From Alphaproteobacteria bacterium (GTDB taxonomy: Bacteria; Pseudomonadota; Alphaproteobacteria; CACIAM-22H2), in assembly GCA_016793165.1 (NCBI GenBank), contig JAEULA010000070.1, positions 1 through 45,792 on the forward strand: 45,792 nucleotides of DNA, written 5' to 3'. The position numbers were made by a program, and so were the translations under genes. The notes under the pieces are model-generated. The model was not told the DNA's origin and made no database searches. It saw nothing but the letters and a program-made list of their open reading frames with translations. How positions within the stretch are numbered: the stretch's first letter is position 1; every line of letters begins with the position of its first letter. This document shows, piece after piece, positions 16,236-24,835 of this stretch.

Positions 16236-16280
16236 GGTCCTGCCTCGAAAGAGCAGGGACAGGCCGCGAAGCGATCGGGT
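16236..16280 (+). repeat. Degenerate REP-like element, copy E
   Basis: The segment tcctgcctcgaaagagcagg (16238-16257) matches hairpin 1 of the copies at 486-635 and 2990-3111 in layout, with loop GAAA and several substitutions, and is followed by gacaggccgcgaagcg, nearly the same as copies A and C over hairpin 2. A second short hairpin, CCTCCCC-GA-GGAGGGG-like, lies just upstream (16211-16226). It sits between the binding-protein gene and its ATPase gene, where such elements often adjust the relative expression of a highly made binding protein. Confidence 0.5.
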
Positions 16281-16309
16281 ATGGAGATTTGTGGAGGCCT
16301 TCCTCGCCG

Positions 16310-17845
16310 ATGCCGTTGCCCGACATCGCCCTGCGCATCGCCGCAGTGACCAAGCGCTTCGGCGCGCTGACCGCCAACGACGCGATCTCGTTCGAGGTCC
16401 GCCGTGGCGAGGTGCTGGCGCTCCTCGGCGAGAACGGCGCGGGCAAGACGACGTTGATGAACATCGTCTTCGGCCATTACGTGGCCGATGCGGGCGACGT
16501 CCATGCCTTCGGGCAGCGGCTCCCGCCCGGTGACCCGCACGCCGCCCTCGCCGCCGGCATCGGCATGGTGCACCAGCATTTCGCGCTGGCCGAGAACCTG
16601 ACCGTGCTCGAGAACGTGATGCTCGGGACCGAGTCGCTGTGGCGGCCCTGGTCCAATCGTCGTGCCGCGCGCGAGCGGCTGCGCCGGCTCGGCGAGGACG
16701 CCGGGCTCGCCATCGATCCGGACATGCCGGTCGGGCGCCTCAGTGTCGGCGAGCGCCAGCGCGTCGAGATCCTCAAGGCGCTCTACCGCGACGCCCGCAT
16801 ACTGATCCTCGACGAACCGACCGCGGTGCTCACGCCCCAGGAGGCCGAGAGTCTGTTCGCGACGCTGCGCCGCCTGGTCGCGCGCGGATTGTCGATCGTG
16901 TTCATCAGCCACAAGCTGGGCGAGGTCCTGGCGATCGCCGACCGCGTCGTCGTGCTGCGTCAGGGCGCGGTCGCCCTGACCCGCGCGGCTGCCGGTGCGT
17001 CCCGCGACGAGCTGGCGGGCGCGATGGTCGGCAGGCCTCTGGCGCCCCCTGCGCTCGGCACGGGCAAGCCCGGCGCCGTTGCCTTGCGGCTGGAGGCGAT
17101 CGATGCGCGAAGCGACGATCGCCGCCTCGGGCTGCGGGGCATCACCCTGGCGCTCCATCACGGCGAGGTCGTCGGCATCGCCGGTGTCGCCGGCAACGGC
17201 CAGTCCCTGCTGGCCGAGGTGATGGCGGGCATCGTGCGGCCCCTGGCCGGCTCGATCGAGATCGACGGACGGCGCGTCGCCGGCCTCACGCCGCGCGCCG
17301 CGATCGAGGCGGGCCTCGGCCGCGTCCCCGAGGACCGCCATGCGAGCGGGGTCGTCGGCGACCTCAGCGTCGCGGACAATGCCGTCCTCGAGCATTTCAG
17401 CGAGCGGCGCTTCGCGCGCTGGGGCTGGCGGCGGCGCGTCCCGTCGCGCGCGCATGCCGCGATGGTGGTGGCCTCGTTCGACGTGCGCGGCGCCGGACTC
17501 GACACGCCGGCACGCCAGCTCTCCGGCGGCAACATGCAGAAGCTCATTCTCGGCCGCGTTCTGACCGAGACGCCGCGCATCGTGCTCGCCAACCAGCCCA
17601 CGCGCGGACTCGATGTCGGCGCCGTCGCCTTCGTCCAGGAGCAGATCGCGGCCGCGCGCGGCCGCGGCGCGGCGGTGCTTCTGATCAGCGAGGACCTCGA
17701 CGAACTCCTCGCGCTGTCCGATCGCATCGCCGTGATGTATCGCGGCCGCCTCTCGGCGCCGCGGCCGCGCGCCGCGCTCGATGTCCAGACGCTCGGCCTG
17801 ATGATGGCGGGCGCCGGATTCGAGGGGACCGGTCATGCGGCTTGA
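16310..17845 (+). CDS. BMP-type nucleoside/nucleobase ABC transporter, double ATPase
   Basis: 511 aa, two fused ABC domains. Domain 1: Walker A GENGAGKTT (residues 40-48), signature LSVGERQR (LSVGE variant), Walker B LILDEPTAVL. Domain 2 (from about 245): LSGGNMQK signature and a Walker B variant VLANQPTRGLD in which the catalytic Glu is replaced by Gln, a known trait of this class. So hydrolysis is probably carried by one site only. ATG 16310 is preferred over a TTG at 16289 in the same frame because GGAGG lies at 16293-16297 upstream of it. The 3' end overlaps the first permease gene (start 17835). Confidence 0.93.
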   Translation: MPLPDIALRIAAVTKRFGALTANDAISFEVRRGEVLALLGENGAGKTTLMNIVFGHYVADAGDVHAFGQRLPPGDPHAALAAGIGMVHQHFALAENLTVLENVMLGTESLWRPWSNRRAARERLRRLGEDAGLAIDPDMPVGRLSVGERQRVEILKALYRDARILILDEPTAVLTPQEAESLFATLRRLVARGLSIVFISHKLGEVLAIADRVVVLRQGAVALTRAAAGASRDELAGAMVGRPLAPPALGTGKPGAVALRLEAIDARSDDRRLGLRGITLALHHGEVVGIAGVAGNGQSLLAEVMAGIVRPLAGSIEIDGRRVAGLTPRAAIEAGLGRVPEDRHASGVVGDLSVADNAVLEHFSERRFARWGWRRRVPSRAHAAMVVASFDVRGAGLDTPARQLSGGNMQKLILGRVLTETPRIVLANQPTRGLDVGAVAFVQEQIAAARGRGAAVLLISEDLDELLALSDRIAVMYRGRLSAPRPRAALDVQTLGLMMAGAGFEGTGHAA

Positions 17846-18884
17846 ACCGCGCGCCGCGCCGGGCGTCGCCCTGTCGCTCGCCGCTCCGGCATGCGCCCTG
17901 CTCGCCGTCCTCGCCGTGGCGGCGCTGCTGATCGCGGCCGCGGGCGCGCCGGTAGGGCGCGCCTTCGTACTGATGGCCCAGGGCGCGCTCGGCTCCGGCT
18001 TCGCGCTCAACGAGACCCTGACGCGCGCCACGCCGCTGATCCTGACCGGCCTCGCGGCCGCGATCGCCTTCCGGGCCCGGCTCTGGAACATCGGCGCCGA
18101 AGGCCAGCTCTACATGGGCGCCGTCGCCGCGACCGTGCTCGGCACCGGTGCGGTCGCGCTGCCCCCGATGCTGTTGATCCCGCTGCTCATCGTCGCCGGC
18201 GCGCTTGCCGGCGCCGCGATGCTCGCGGGCCCGACCATCCTCAAGTTCCGCTTCGGGGTCGACGAGGTGGTCACGACGCTGCTGCTCAACTTCATCGTCG
18301 TCCTTTTCGTCGGACTGCTGCTCGAGGGACCGCTCAAGGATCCGATGGGGCTGGGCTGGCCGCAGGCGGAGCCGATCGTGGCGGCGGGCGAGCTGCCGAA
18401 GCTCGCCGCCGGCAAGCGGCTGCACGCCGGATTCGTCCTCGCGCTGGCGCTCGCCCTGGCGGCCTGGCTGATCGACGCCCGCACGACGCTGGGACTGCGC
18501 ATCCGGGCGGTGGGCCTCAACGCCGGTGCGGCGCGCTTCGCGGGCATCCCGATCGGGCGCACGCTGCTGGCGACGGCGCTGCTTTCCGGCGGCATGGCGG
18601 GCATCGCCGGGGTAAGCGAGGTGGCCGGGCTCAAGGGCAACCTGACGCTCGATCTCTCGCCGGGCTTCGGCTACGGCGGCATCGTCGTCGCCATGCTCGC
18701 GCGCCTGCACCCGCTCGGCGTCGTCGCGGCCGCGATCTTCGTCGCGGGAATCTTCGTCGGCGCCGACGCGATGAGCCGCGGCGTCGGCGTGCCGAACTAC
18801 ATCGCCGACGTGATCGTCGCCGCCTCGCTGCTGTCGATGCTCGTGGCACTGCTGTTCACCCGCTACCGGCTGCGACGGCGATGA
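17835..18884 (+). CDS. BMP-type ABC transporter permease 1 (BPD_transp_2 family)
   Basis: 349 aa, roughly eight to nine membrane segments. The family core ETLTRATPLILTGLAAAIAFRARLWNIGAEGQLYMGA (start quoted only in part here: FRARLWNIGAEGQL, about residues 75-90) is diagnostic of the nucleoside/sugar permeases; a further KFRFGVDEVVTTLLLNF segment near 135-150 contacts the ATPase. ATG 17835 lies inside the ATPase gene; its stop overlaps the next start (ATGA at 18881). Confidence 0.93.
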   Translation: MRLEPRAAPGVALSLAAPACALLAVLAVAALLIAAAGAPVGRAFVLMAQGALGSGFALNETLTRATPLILTGLAAAIAFRARLWNIGAEGQLYMGAVAATVLGTGAVALPPMLLIPLLIVAGALAGAAMLAGPTILKFRFGVDEVVTTLLLNFIVVLFVGLLLEGPLKDPMGLGWPQAEPIVAAGELPKLAAGKRLHAGFVLALALALAAWLIDARTTLGLRIRAVGLNAGAARFAGIPIGRTLLATALLSGGMAGIAGVSEVAGLKGNLTLDLSPGFGYGGIVVAMLARLHPLGVVAAAIFVAGIFVGADAMSRGVGVPNYIADVIVAASLLSMLVALLFTRYRLRRR

Positions 18885-19837
18885 GCACGCTGGCAACCGC
18901 GCTCGACATCCTGATCCAGGCGAGCTTCTGGGTGGCGGCGTTGCGCATCGCCACGCCGCTGATCTTCGGCACGCTCGGGGAGCTGATCTGCGAGCGCGCG
19001 GGCGTGCTCAACCTCGGGATCGAGGGGATCATGGTCCTGGGCGCGCTCGTCGGCTGGCTCGCGGTGTTCCAGGGCGCCGACCTGTGGACCGGCGTCGCGC
19101 TCGCCGCGCTCGCGGGCGCCGCCTTCGGGCTGCTGCACGGCGTGCTGACCGTGCCGCTGGCACTGAGCCAGCACGTCGCGGGCATCGGCGTCACGCTGCT
19201 CGCGACCAGCCTGTCCTATTACGGCTACCGCCTGGCCTTCCCGCAGATCACGACGCCGCCGCGCATCCAGCCGTTCAAGCCGCTGCCGATCCCCGTACTG
19301 AGCGAGATCCCGATCCTGGGGCCGGCCGTCTTCACCCAGACGCCGCTGACCTATGTCGCGCTCGGGGCCGTGCTCGTCGTCGCCTGGATCCTGTACCGGA
19401 CCCCGCTCGGCCTCGCGCTTCGCATGGTCGGCGAGAACCCCGAGGCGGCCGAGGCGCAGGGCATCGACGTCGTGCGCGTGCGGCTCGGCGCGGTGATGGC
19501 GGGCTCGGCCCTGATGGCGGTCGGAGGCGCCTTCCTGACGATGTCGGCATTCGACGCCTTCTATTTCAACATGATCAACGGCCGCGGCTGGATCTGCATC
19601 GCGCTCGTCGTGTTCGCCAGCTGGGCGCCGGGCAAGGCGCTGTTCGGAGCGCTGCTCTTCGCGGCCCTCGACGCCTACCAGCTGCGCCTGCAGCAGGTGC
19701 TGGGCGCCGCCGTGCCCTATCAGGTCTTCCTGATGCTGCCTTATGCCCTGAGCATCCTCGCGCTGATCGCGATGTCGCGGCGCGCCACCTATCCGCGCGC
19801 CCTGATGATGCCCTACGTGAAGGGGGAACGCCGATGA
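18881..19837 (+). CDS. BMP-type ABC transporter permease 2 (BPD_transp_2 family)
   Basis: 318 aa. About nine membrane segments; TPLIFGTLGELICERAGVLN (residues 26-45) is the characteristic N-terminal motif, and LGLALRMVGENPEAAEAQGI (around 178-197) is the cytoplasmic ATPase-contact loop. It forms a heterodimer with the protein at 17835-18884. ATG 18881 overlaps the upstream stop, and its own stop overlaps the deaminase start (ATGA at 19834), so the transporter and enzyme are translationally coupled. That coupling is strong evidence that the imported compound is the deaminase substrate. Confidence 0.93.
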   Translation: MSTLATALDILIQASFWVAALRIATPLIFGTLGELICERAGVLNLGIEGIMVLGALVGWLAVFQGADLWTGVALAALAGAAFGLLHGVLTVPLALSQHVAGIGVTLLATSLSYYGYRLAFPQITTPPRIQPFKPLPIPVLSEIPILGPAVFTQTPLTYVALGAVLVVAWILYRTPLGLALRMVGENPEAAEAQGIDVVRVRLGAVMAGSALMAVGGAFLTMSAFDAFYFNMINGRGWICIALVVFASWAPGKALFGALLFAALDAYQLRLQQVLGAAVPYQVFLMLPYALSILALIAMSRRATYPRALMMPYVKGERR

Positions 19838-21114
19838 TGGATCTCGTTCTCCGCGACGCGAGCCTGCCGGACGGGCGGCGCGGCATCGACATCGGCATCA
19901 CCGGCGGCGTCATCACCGCAGTCGAGCCGCGCCTCGCCGCGGAGGCGCGCGAGACGATCGATGCGCAGGGCCTGCTCGCGAGCCCGCCCTTCGTCGACGC
20001 CCATTTCCATATGGACGCCACGCTGTCGCTCGGCCTGCCGCGGCTCAACCGCTCCGGAACGCTGCTCGAGGGCATCGCGCTGTGGGGCGAGCTCAAGCCG
20101 ACGCTGACCCAGGACGCCATCGTCGAGCGCGCCCTCGCCTATTGCGACTGGGCGGTCGCGCAGGGGCTGCTCGCGATCCGCAGCCATGTCGACATCTGCG
20201 ACGAGCGCCTGCTCGCCGTCGACGCGCTGGTCGAGGTGAAGCGGCGGGTAAAGCCCTATCTCGACCTGCAGCTCGTCGCCTTCCCCCAGGACGGGCTGCT
20301 GCGCTTCCCCGGCGCCTTCGCGCTGCTGCAGCGGGCGCTCGCGCGCGGCGTCGACGTGGTCGGCGGCATCCCGCATTTCGAGCGCACGATGGAGGACGGC
20401 CGGCAGTCGGTGCGGATGCTCTGCGAGCTGGCGGCGGCCCAAGGGCGGCTGGTCGACATGCACTGCGACGAGACTGACGACCCGCTCTCGCGACACGTCG
20501 AGACGCTGGCCTTCGAGACGCAGCGGCTCGGGCTGCAGGGCCGCGTCACGGGCTCGCATCTCACCTCGATGCACAGCATGGACAACTACTACGTCTCCAA
20601 GCTGATCCCCCTGATGGCCGAAGCGCGGCTCGGCGTCGTCGCCAATCCGCTGATCAACATCACGATCCAGGGCCGCCACGACACCTATCCGCGGCGCCGC
20701 GGCATGACGCGCGTGCCCGAGCTCATGGATGCCGGCCTCACCGTGGCGCTCGGCCACGACTGCGTCATGGACCCCTGGTACAGCCTCGGCAGCGGCGACA
20801 TGCTCGAGGTCGCCGGCATGGCCGTTCATGTCGGCCAGATGACCGGGATCGAGGCGATGCGGCGCTGCTTCGCCGGCGTGACCGAGAATGCGGCGCGACT
20901 GCTGCACCTGGATCGCTACGGCATCGCGCCGGGCAACCACGCCGACCTCGTGCTGCTCGAGGCCCAGGATCCGATCGAGGCGATCCGGCTGCGCGCCGCG
21001 CGCCTGGCCGTGATCCGGCGGGGCCGCGTGGTCGCGCGCGCACCGCGGCGCAGCGCGACCCTCGCCCTGCCCGGCCGCCCCGGCGAGATCTCGTTGCTGC
21101 AGCCTCGACGCTGA
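19834..21114 (+). CDS. codA: CodA-like cytosine deaminase; variant at the 5-methylcytosine-discriminating position
   Basis: 426 aa, the length of E. coli CodA, and alignable along its whole length from memory. Metal ligands and catalytic residues: H57 and H59 (AHFHMD), H210 and E213 (MHCDETDD), H242 (GSHLTSMHS), D309 (GHDCV). The reaction is hydrolytic deamination of cytosine-type bases to uracil-type bases, in the cytoplasm. The residue after the catalytic Asp is Cys310, where E. coli CodA has Asp314. Published work reported that homologues lacking this Asp deaminate 5-methylcytosine, so thymine formation is a realistic alternative. The gene closes a BMP-type ABC operon and overlaps its last permease. 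Isoguanine or other nucleobase substrates remain possible. Confidence 0.9.
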   Translation: MMDLVLRDASLPDGRRGIDIGITGGVITAVEPRLAAEARETIDAQGLLASPPFVDAHFHMDATLSLGLPRLNRSGTLLEGIALWGELKPTLTQDAIVERALAYCDWAVAQGLLAIRSHVDICDERLLAVDALVEVKRRVKPYLDLQLVAFPQDGLLRFPGAFALLQRALARGVDVVGGIPHFERTMEDGRQSVRMLCELAAAQGRLVDMHCDETDDPLSRHVETLAFETQRLGLQGRVTGSHLTSMHSMDNYYVSKLIPLMAEARLGVVANPLINITIQGRHDTYPRRRGMTRVPELMDAGLTVALGHDCVMDPWYSLGSGDMLEVAGMAVHVGQMTGIEAMRRCFAGVTENAARLLHLDRYGIAPGNHADLVLLEAQDPIEAIRLRAARLAVIRRGRVVARAPRRSATLALPGRPGEISLLQPRR

Positions 21115-21281
21115 CCGAAAAACCCCGCGAGGGGCCTCCGGAGGCGGCGGCAAAACTTTGACGCGTGCCGCATTTCGCGAAAAACCGCGGAATTCGCACG
21201 CCCTACGTGTGAGCCATTCGGCACCTTTACTACTCCGCCCGCGCCGTCGCTCCGCCGTCGCCGGCGCGCCAGACTGCCCCC
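21115..21281. other. 167-bp intergenic stretch with short GC hairpins
   Basis: Just after the deaminase stop lie AAAAACCCC-GCGA-GGGG and the self-complementary CCTCCGGAGG (21124-21142). They could act as a weak terminator for the ABC-deaminase operon, though no T-run follows. The rest, up to ATG 21282, shows no clear promoter boxes or gene. Confidence 0.3.
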
Positions 21282-21482
21282 ATGAACGCTCGATTTTCGT
21301 CCCTGAAGGCCCGTGAACTCGTCGACACCTACGGCATGCAAGCCGTGGATCTCGCGACGCTCGAAAGCGCGCAGGCGATCACCCGCGGCGACCTGCTGCT
21401 GGCCCGGCGCTGGGCGGATACCCTTTCGGCGGTCGAGGAGATCCTCGCGGCCCGCACCCGCAAGGCCGGCCGCCTGATCTGA
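21282..21482 (+). CDS. Small protein of unknown function, 66 aa
   Basis: MNARFSSLKARELVDTYGMQ and the rest read as one or two amphipathic helices with no Cys, no membrane segment and no signal. Charge is balanced, ending TRKAGRLI. I do not recognise it. The start is ATG 21282, but there is no convincing Shine-Dalgarno, so translation is not certain. Support comes from good alphaproteobacterial-type codon use (third positions G/C) and a clean gap on both sides. It is convergent with the PAS_5 gene at 21534-22112 and separate from the deaminase operon. Confidence 0.6.
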   Translation: MNARFSSLKARELVDTYGMQAVDLATLESAQAITRGDLLLARRWADTLSAVEEILAARTRKAGRLI

Positions 21483-21533
21483 AGCCCGCGGGCGCCCGGC
21501 CGCGCCCTTCGGCCGACCCGGTCGGCCCCGTCG

Positions 21534-22112
21534 TCAGTACTGGACGGTCCCCGGCACGGGTTGCGACCAGAACTGCTCGGCCTCCTGGAACGGCTCGATG
21601 ACCGAGCACGACAGGATCATGTTGACGTGCTCGCCGTCCGCCGAGAGCGGCAGCAGCAGCCGCTTGTAACGGTGAACGCCGTTGGGCTCGTCCCAGCGGA
21701 TGCGATGCGCGATCGGACGCCGGGCGCCGCGCACCTCGCTGTACGTCGCGAACAGCATGTTGCGATAGCTCACGGCCTCGATCTCGTCGATGCCGCGGCC
21801 GCTGGCGTCGAAATGCGCCCAGTCGGCGATCTGGGTGCCGACGACCTTGAATCGGAAGAACGGCGCTGCCGCGAGCACGTCGATCAGCAGCACCTTGTTG
21901 AGGATCCGGTGCAGGCGCATCGGATCGATATCCGTGCGCGAGGGCAGCACCTTCTCCTTGCGGCACTCGTGCCAGTAGACGAGCGCCTGCAGGAACTCCG
22001 GCTCGCGCAGCTCCGTCGCCACGAGCGGGGCGGCCATGACCGCGTTCGTGGGATCGACCGCCGCGCCGCCGCCGAAGCTCTTCAGCCGATCGTCGACTGG
22101 TTGTTCCTGCAC
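21534..22112 (-). CDS. PAS_5 domain protein
   Basis: 192 aa, almost entirely one PAS_5-type domain (Pfam PF07310, formerly DUF1457), recognised by the run of features ALVYWHECRKEKVLPSRTDIDP near residues 44-65, FFRFKVVGTQIADWA, and YRNMLF... RRLLLPLSADGEHVNMIL near the end. These single-domain proteins are common in alphaproteobacteria; their ligand and partners are unknown. I chose the GTG at 22112, which is preceded by AGGTGAGC; an internal ATG at residue 26 (MAAPL) is the alternative. It is divergent from a second, weaker PAS_5-like protein at 22275. Confidence 0.85.
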   Translation of the reverse strand: MQEQPVDDRLKSFGGGAAVDPTNAVMAAPLVATELREPEFLQALVYWHECRKEKVLPSRTDIDPMRLHRILNKVLLIDVLAAAPFFRFKVVGTQIADWAHFDASGRGIDEIEAVSYRNMLFATYSEVRGARRPIAHRIRWDEPNGVHRYKRLLLPLSADGEHVNMILSCSVIEPFQEAEQFWSQPVPGTVQY

Positions 22113-22274
22113 GTAATGCTCACCTGTGACCGCGCCGCAGCGCCCGCTGACCGCCCCTGTTGGAGCATCCGACCACAGCCGGGCCCGGGAGGAAAGCGTC
22201 CCCGAAGCGCCTTAGAAGATTGTTAACGAGCGGCGTTCACATATCAGCCATCGCGACCGGAGCCGAGTTGAGCG

Positions 22275-22763
22275 ATGCTGGTACCCATGCGCAGCCCCCT
22301 GTCCCTGGACCGTCTGCACGGGCGTTCGTCGCCGATGGCGGCGTTGCTCGACGCATGGCGCCAGGCGCGCGACGAGCGCGGCATGCTGCCGTCCCGGGAC
22401 GACCTCGCCGTCGGGGAATTGCTCGAAGGTCTTGATTTCACGGGCTGGCTTCACGTCGCGGCGCCGCGGCCGGCGCGCTTCCACTTCGCCCTCGGCGAGA
22501 CCGCGGGCGCGACACCGCTCTCCGGGCTGGCCCCCGTCGCGAGCCACGGCGACGATCTCAAGGCCGCGGCCCGGCATCTCTACGACGACCTGGCCTCGGC
22601 GGCCTTCACCGGCGCCGCGCTGCTCCATCGGGTCGCCCATCCGGACGATCCTCACATGCCCGAGGTCGCGCGACTGATCCTGCCCTTCGCGGGGGACGGA
22701 CGCCACGTCGACGGCCTGCTCGTCTGTGGCATCGCCGAGTCGCCGACCGCGACCCTGCACTGA
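22275..22763 (+). CDS. Diverged PAS_5-like protein
   Basis: 162 aa. Although hard to recognise alone, its layout follows the neighbouring PAS_5 protein: LLDAWRQARDERGMLPSRDDLAVGELLEGLD corresponds to the WHECRKEKVLPSRTDIDP region, RFHFALGETAG to FRFKVVGTQIA, and LILPFAGDGRHVDGLLVCGI to LLLPLSADGEHVNMILSCSV. This gives the same 3-block order with short lengths between. The two genes are divergent with a 162-bp gap, which suggests duplication followed by loss of the ligand-pocket segment. Start ATG 22275; a second ATG at 22287 is possible. Confidence 0.7.
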   Translation: MLVPMRSPLSLDRLHGRSSPMAALLDAWRQARDERGMLPSRDDLAVGELLEGLDFTGWLHVAAPRPARFHFALGETAGATPLSGLAPVASHGDDLKAAARHLYDDLASAAFTGAALLHRVAHPDDPHMPEVARLILPFAGDGRHVDGLLVCGIAESPTATLH

Positions 22764-22804
22764 GGCACGGATGCCGCGCGGCGGCCGCGGACGCCCGGCG
22801 CCGC

Positions 22805-24835
22805 TCAGCCGCGCGCCCGGCCCCCGCGGCGCGTGCGCGGCCGATCGGGATCCGGGGCCCGGGACGGCGGAAAGGCGAACACGCCGGCCAGGCTGTCGAA
22901 GCGGTCCGTGCGGTGCGGGATCGCCATCGCATCGACGAAATGGCCTTGGAAGGCGGGCTCGAGCGCCGTCTCGATCTTGGCGATCCGGCGCACGACGTCG
23001 CCGATCTCCAGCCGCGCGGCGGCGTTGACGAGCGCGATCCGAGCGCCCGTCCCCGCCGCGTTCGCGCCCGGCGCGGCGCGCGCCAGGTCGCAATCGGGGA
23101 TCAGCCCGAGCCCCATCGCGTACTTCACGTCGATATGGCTGCCGAAGGCCCCGGCCAGCGTGATGCGGTCGACCCGCGACACGCCGTAGCGATCCATCAG
23201 CAGCTTGATCCCGGCGTAGAGCGCGGCCTTGGCGAGCTGGATGGCGCGCACGTCCTGCTGCGTGATCAGCAGCCGCGGCTCCGCCTCGCGCAGCACGTAG
23301 GCGAAGGTGCGCCCCTCGGCGACGATGCGCGGCGACCGCGCGGCGAGGGCGCCGTCGATGAGGCCTTCGCTCGTGATGATTCCGGCCAGCGCCATCTCGA
23401 CGATGACCTCGATGATCCCCGAGCCGCAGATGCCGGTGACGCCGGTGCGCGCGGTCGCCGCGGCGAAGCCCGGATCGTCGGACCACAGCTCGCTGCCGAT
23501 GACGCGGTAGCGCGGCTCGAGAGTCAGGGGATCGATGCGCAGGCGCTCGATCGCTCCGGGCGCGGCGCGCTGGCCGCAGGAGATCTGCGCCCCCTCGAAC
23601 GCCGGCCCTGTCGGCGACGAGCAGGCGTAGAGCCGCTCGCGGTTGCCGAGCACGATCTCGGCGTTCGTGCCGACATCGACGAGCAGCGCGATCTCGTCGC
23701 CGAGATGCGGCGCCTCGGCCAGCACCATGCCGGCGGTATCCGCCCCGACATGGCCGGCGATGCAGGGCAGCGCGAAGACATGGGCGCCCGGCGCGAGGTC
23801 CAGGCCGACGTCGCGGGCCGGAATATCGAGCCCCTCGTCGACGGTCAGCGCGAACGGCGCGCCGCCGAGCTCGGTCGGATCGAAGCCCAGGAACAGGTGA
23901 TGCATGATCGGGTTGCCGACGATCGTCACCTCGAGGACGTCGCCGGCCGCCAGCCCGGCGCGCGCGACGAGCTCGCCGATCAGCTCGCGAACGGCGCCGC
24001 GGACCAACGTCGTCAGCTCGACCTCGCCGCCCGGGTGCATCATGACGTAGGAGACCCGGCTCATCAGGTCCTCGCCCAGCCGGATCTGCGGGTTCATCGC
24101 GCCCGCCGAGGCGACGACGTCGCCGGTGACGAGGTCGCAGAGATGCGCGGCGATCGTCGTCGAACCGATGTCGACCGCCACCCCATGGGCCTGCTCGCGC
24201 AGGCCCGGCCACACCGCGACGATCTCGCGGCCGTGCCGCACGGCGGCCGTGACCTTCCAGCCGCCGGCCCGCAAGGTCTTCTGCAGGCCCGCGATCACCC
24301 CGACGCCGGCGCGGAGGCCCGCGAGCTTCCACTGCGCCTCGAGCGCGGCCAGCAGCCGGCGGAAGTCGCTCGCCGGGTCGTGCATGTCCGGCTCGGCGAC
24401 CTCGACGTAGTGCAGATGCACGACCGGATCGACCGCGACGGCGCGCAGCCGCTCCTCCTTGCGCACGAGCTGGCGGTGCACCTGGCTCTCGGAAGGCACG
24501 TCGATCACCGCGTCGGCGCGCAACGTCGCCTGGCAGCCGAGGCGGCGATCGGCGGCAAGGCCGCGCAGCCCGCGATAGCGCTCCTCCGTCGCGCCGCAGG
24601 GCGACAGCGCCGCGGCGCTCGACTCGACGCCGAGCTTGGCGAAGCTGCCCTCGCTGACCTGCACCTGGCAGCGACCGCAAATGCCGCGCCCGCCGCAGAC
24701 CGAATCGAGATCGACGCCGAGGCCGCGTGCAGCGTCGAGCACGCTCGTACCCGCCGGGACGCGGCCGCGCTTGCCCGCGGGCATGAACGCGACGAAGACG
24801 TCGCCGACGGTCGCCTCGTCCTGGTGCCCGGTCAT
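22805..24835 (-). CDS. Corrinoid activation protein: 2Fe-2S ferredoxin fused to ASKHA ATPase (RamA/RACo-like)
   Basis: 676 aa. Residues about 10-110 are a plant-type [2Fe-2S] ferredoxin with Cys at 47, 53, 56 and 101 (DSVCGGRGICGRC, then LGCQA), followed by a linker and the DUF4445/ASKHA-type ATPase core: HGVAVDIGSTTIAAHL (about 220-235), LLVDVGTNAEIVLGN (about 393-407), GSGIIEVIVEMALAG. Relatives restore the Co(I) state of corrinoid proteins with ATP. Start ATG 24835 overlaps the stop of the PF13769 gene (ATGA). The gene ends the corrinoid operon 26464-22805 and converges with the PAS_5-like gene (42-bp gap). Confidence 0.93.
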   Translation of the reverse strand: MTGHQDEATVGDVFVAFMPAGKRGRVPAGTSVLDAARGLGVDLDSVCGGRGICGRCQVQVSEGSFAKLGVESSAAALSPCGATEERYRGLRGLAADRRLGCQATLRADAVIDVPSESQVHRQLVRKEERLRAVAVDPVVHLHYVEVAEPDMHDPASDFRRLLAALEAQWKLAGLRAGVGVIAGLQKTLRAGGWKVTAAVRHGREIVAVWPGLREQAHGVAVDIGSTTIAAHLCDLVTGDVVASAGAMNPQIRLGEDLMSRVSYVMMHPGGEVELTTLVRGAVRELIGELVARAGLAAGDVLEVTIVGNPIMHHLFLGFDPTELGGAPFALTVDEGLDIPARDVGLDLAPGAHVFALPCIAGHVGADTAGMVLAEAPHLGDEIALLVDVGTNAEIVLGNRERLYACSSPTGPAFEGAQISCGQRAAPGAIERLRIDPLTLEPRYRVIGSELWSDDPGFAAATARTGVTGICGSGIIEVIVEMALAGIITSEGLIDGALAARSPRIVAEGRTFAYVLREAEPRLLITQQDVRAIQLAKAALYAGIKLLMDRYGVSRVDRITLAGAFGSHIDVKYAMGLGLIPDCDLARAAPGANAAGTGARIALVNAAARLEIGDVVRRIAKIETALEPAFQGHFVDAMAIPHRTDRFDSLAGVFAFPPSRAPDPDRPRTRRGGRARG

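Noticed and set aside
16289..16309. TTG codon as an alternative start for the BMP-type ATPase
   Set aside because: It adds seven residues with no family similarity, and the GGAGG ribosome-binding site lies downstream of it and upstream of ATG 16310.
14285..18091. A 1268-codon minus-strand frame covering the BMP operon
   Set aside because: Only its last 224 codons (the PEP-CTERM gene) have family features and a strong ribosome-binding site; the rest is antisense to well-supported transporter genes.
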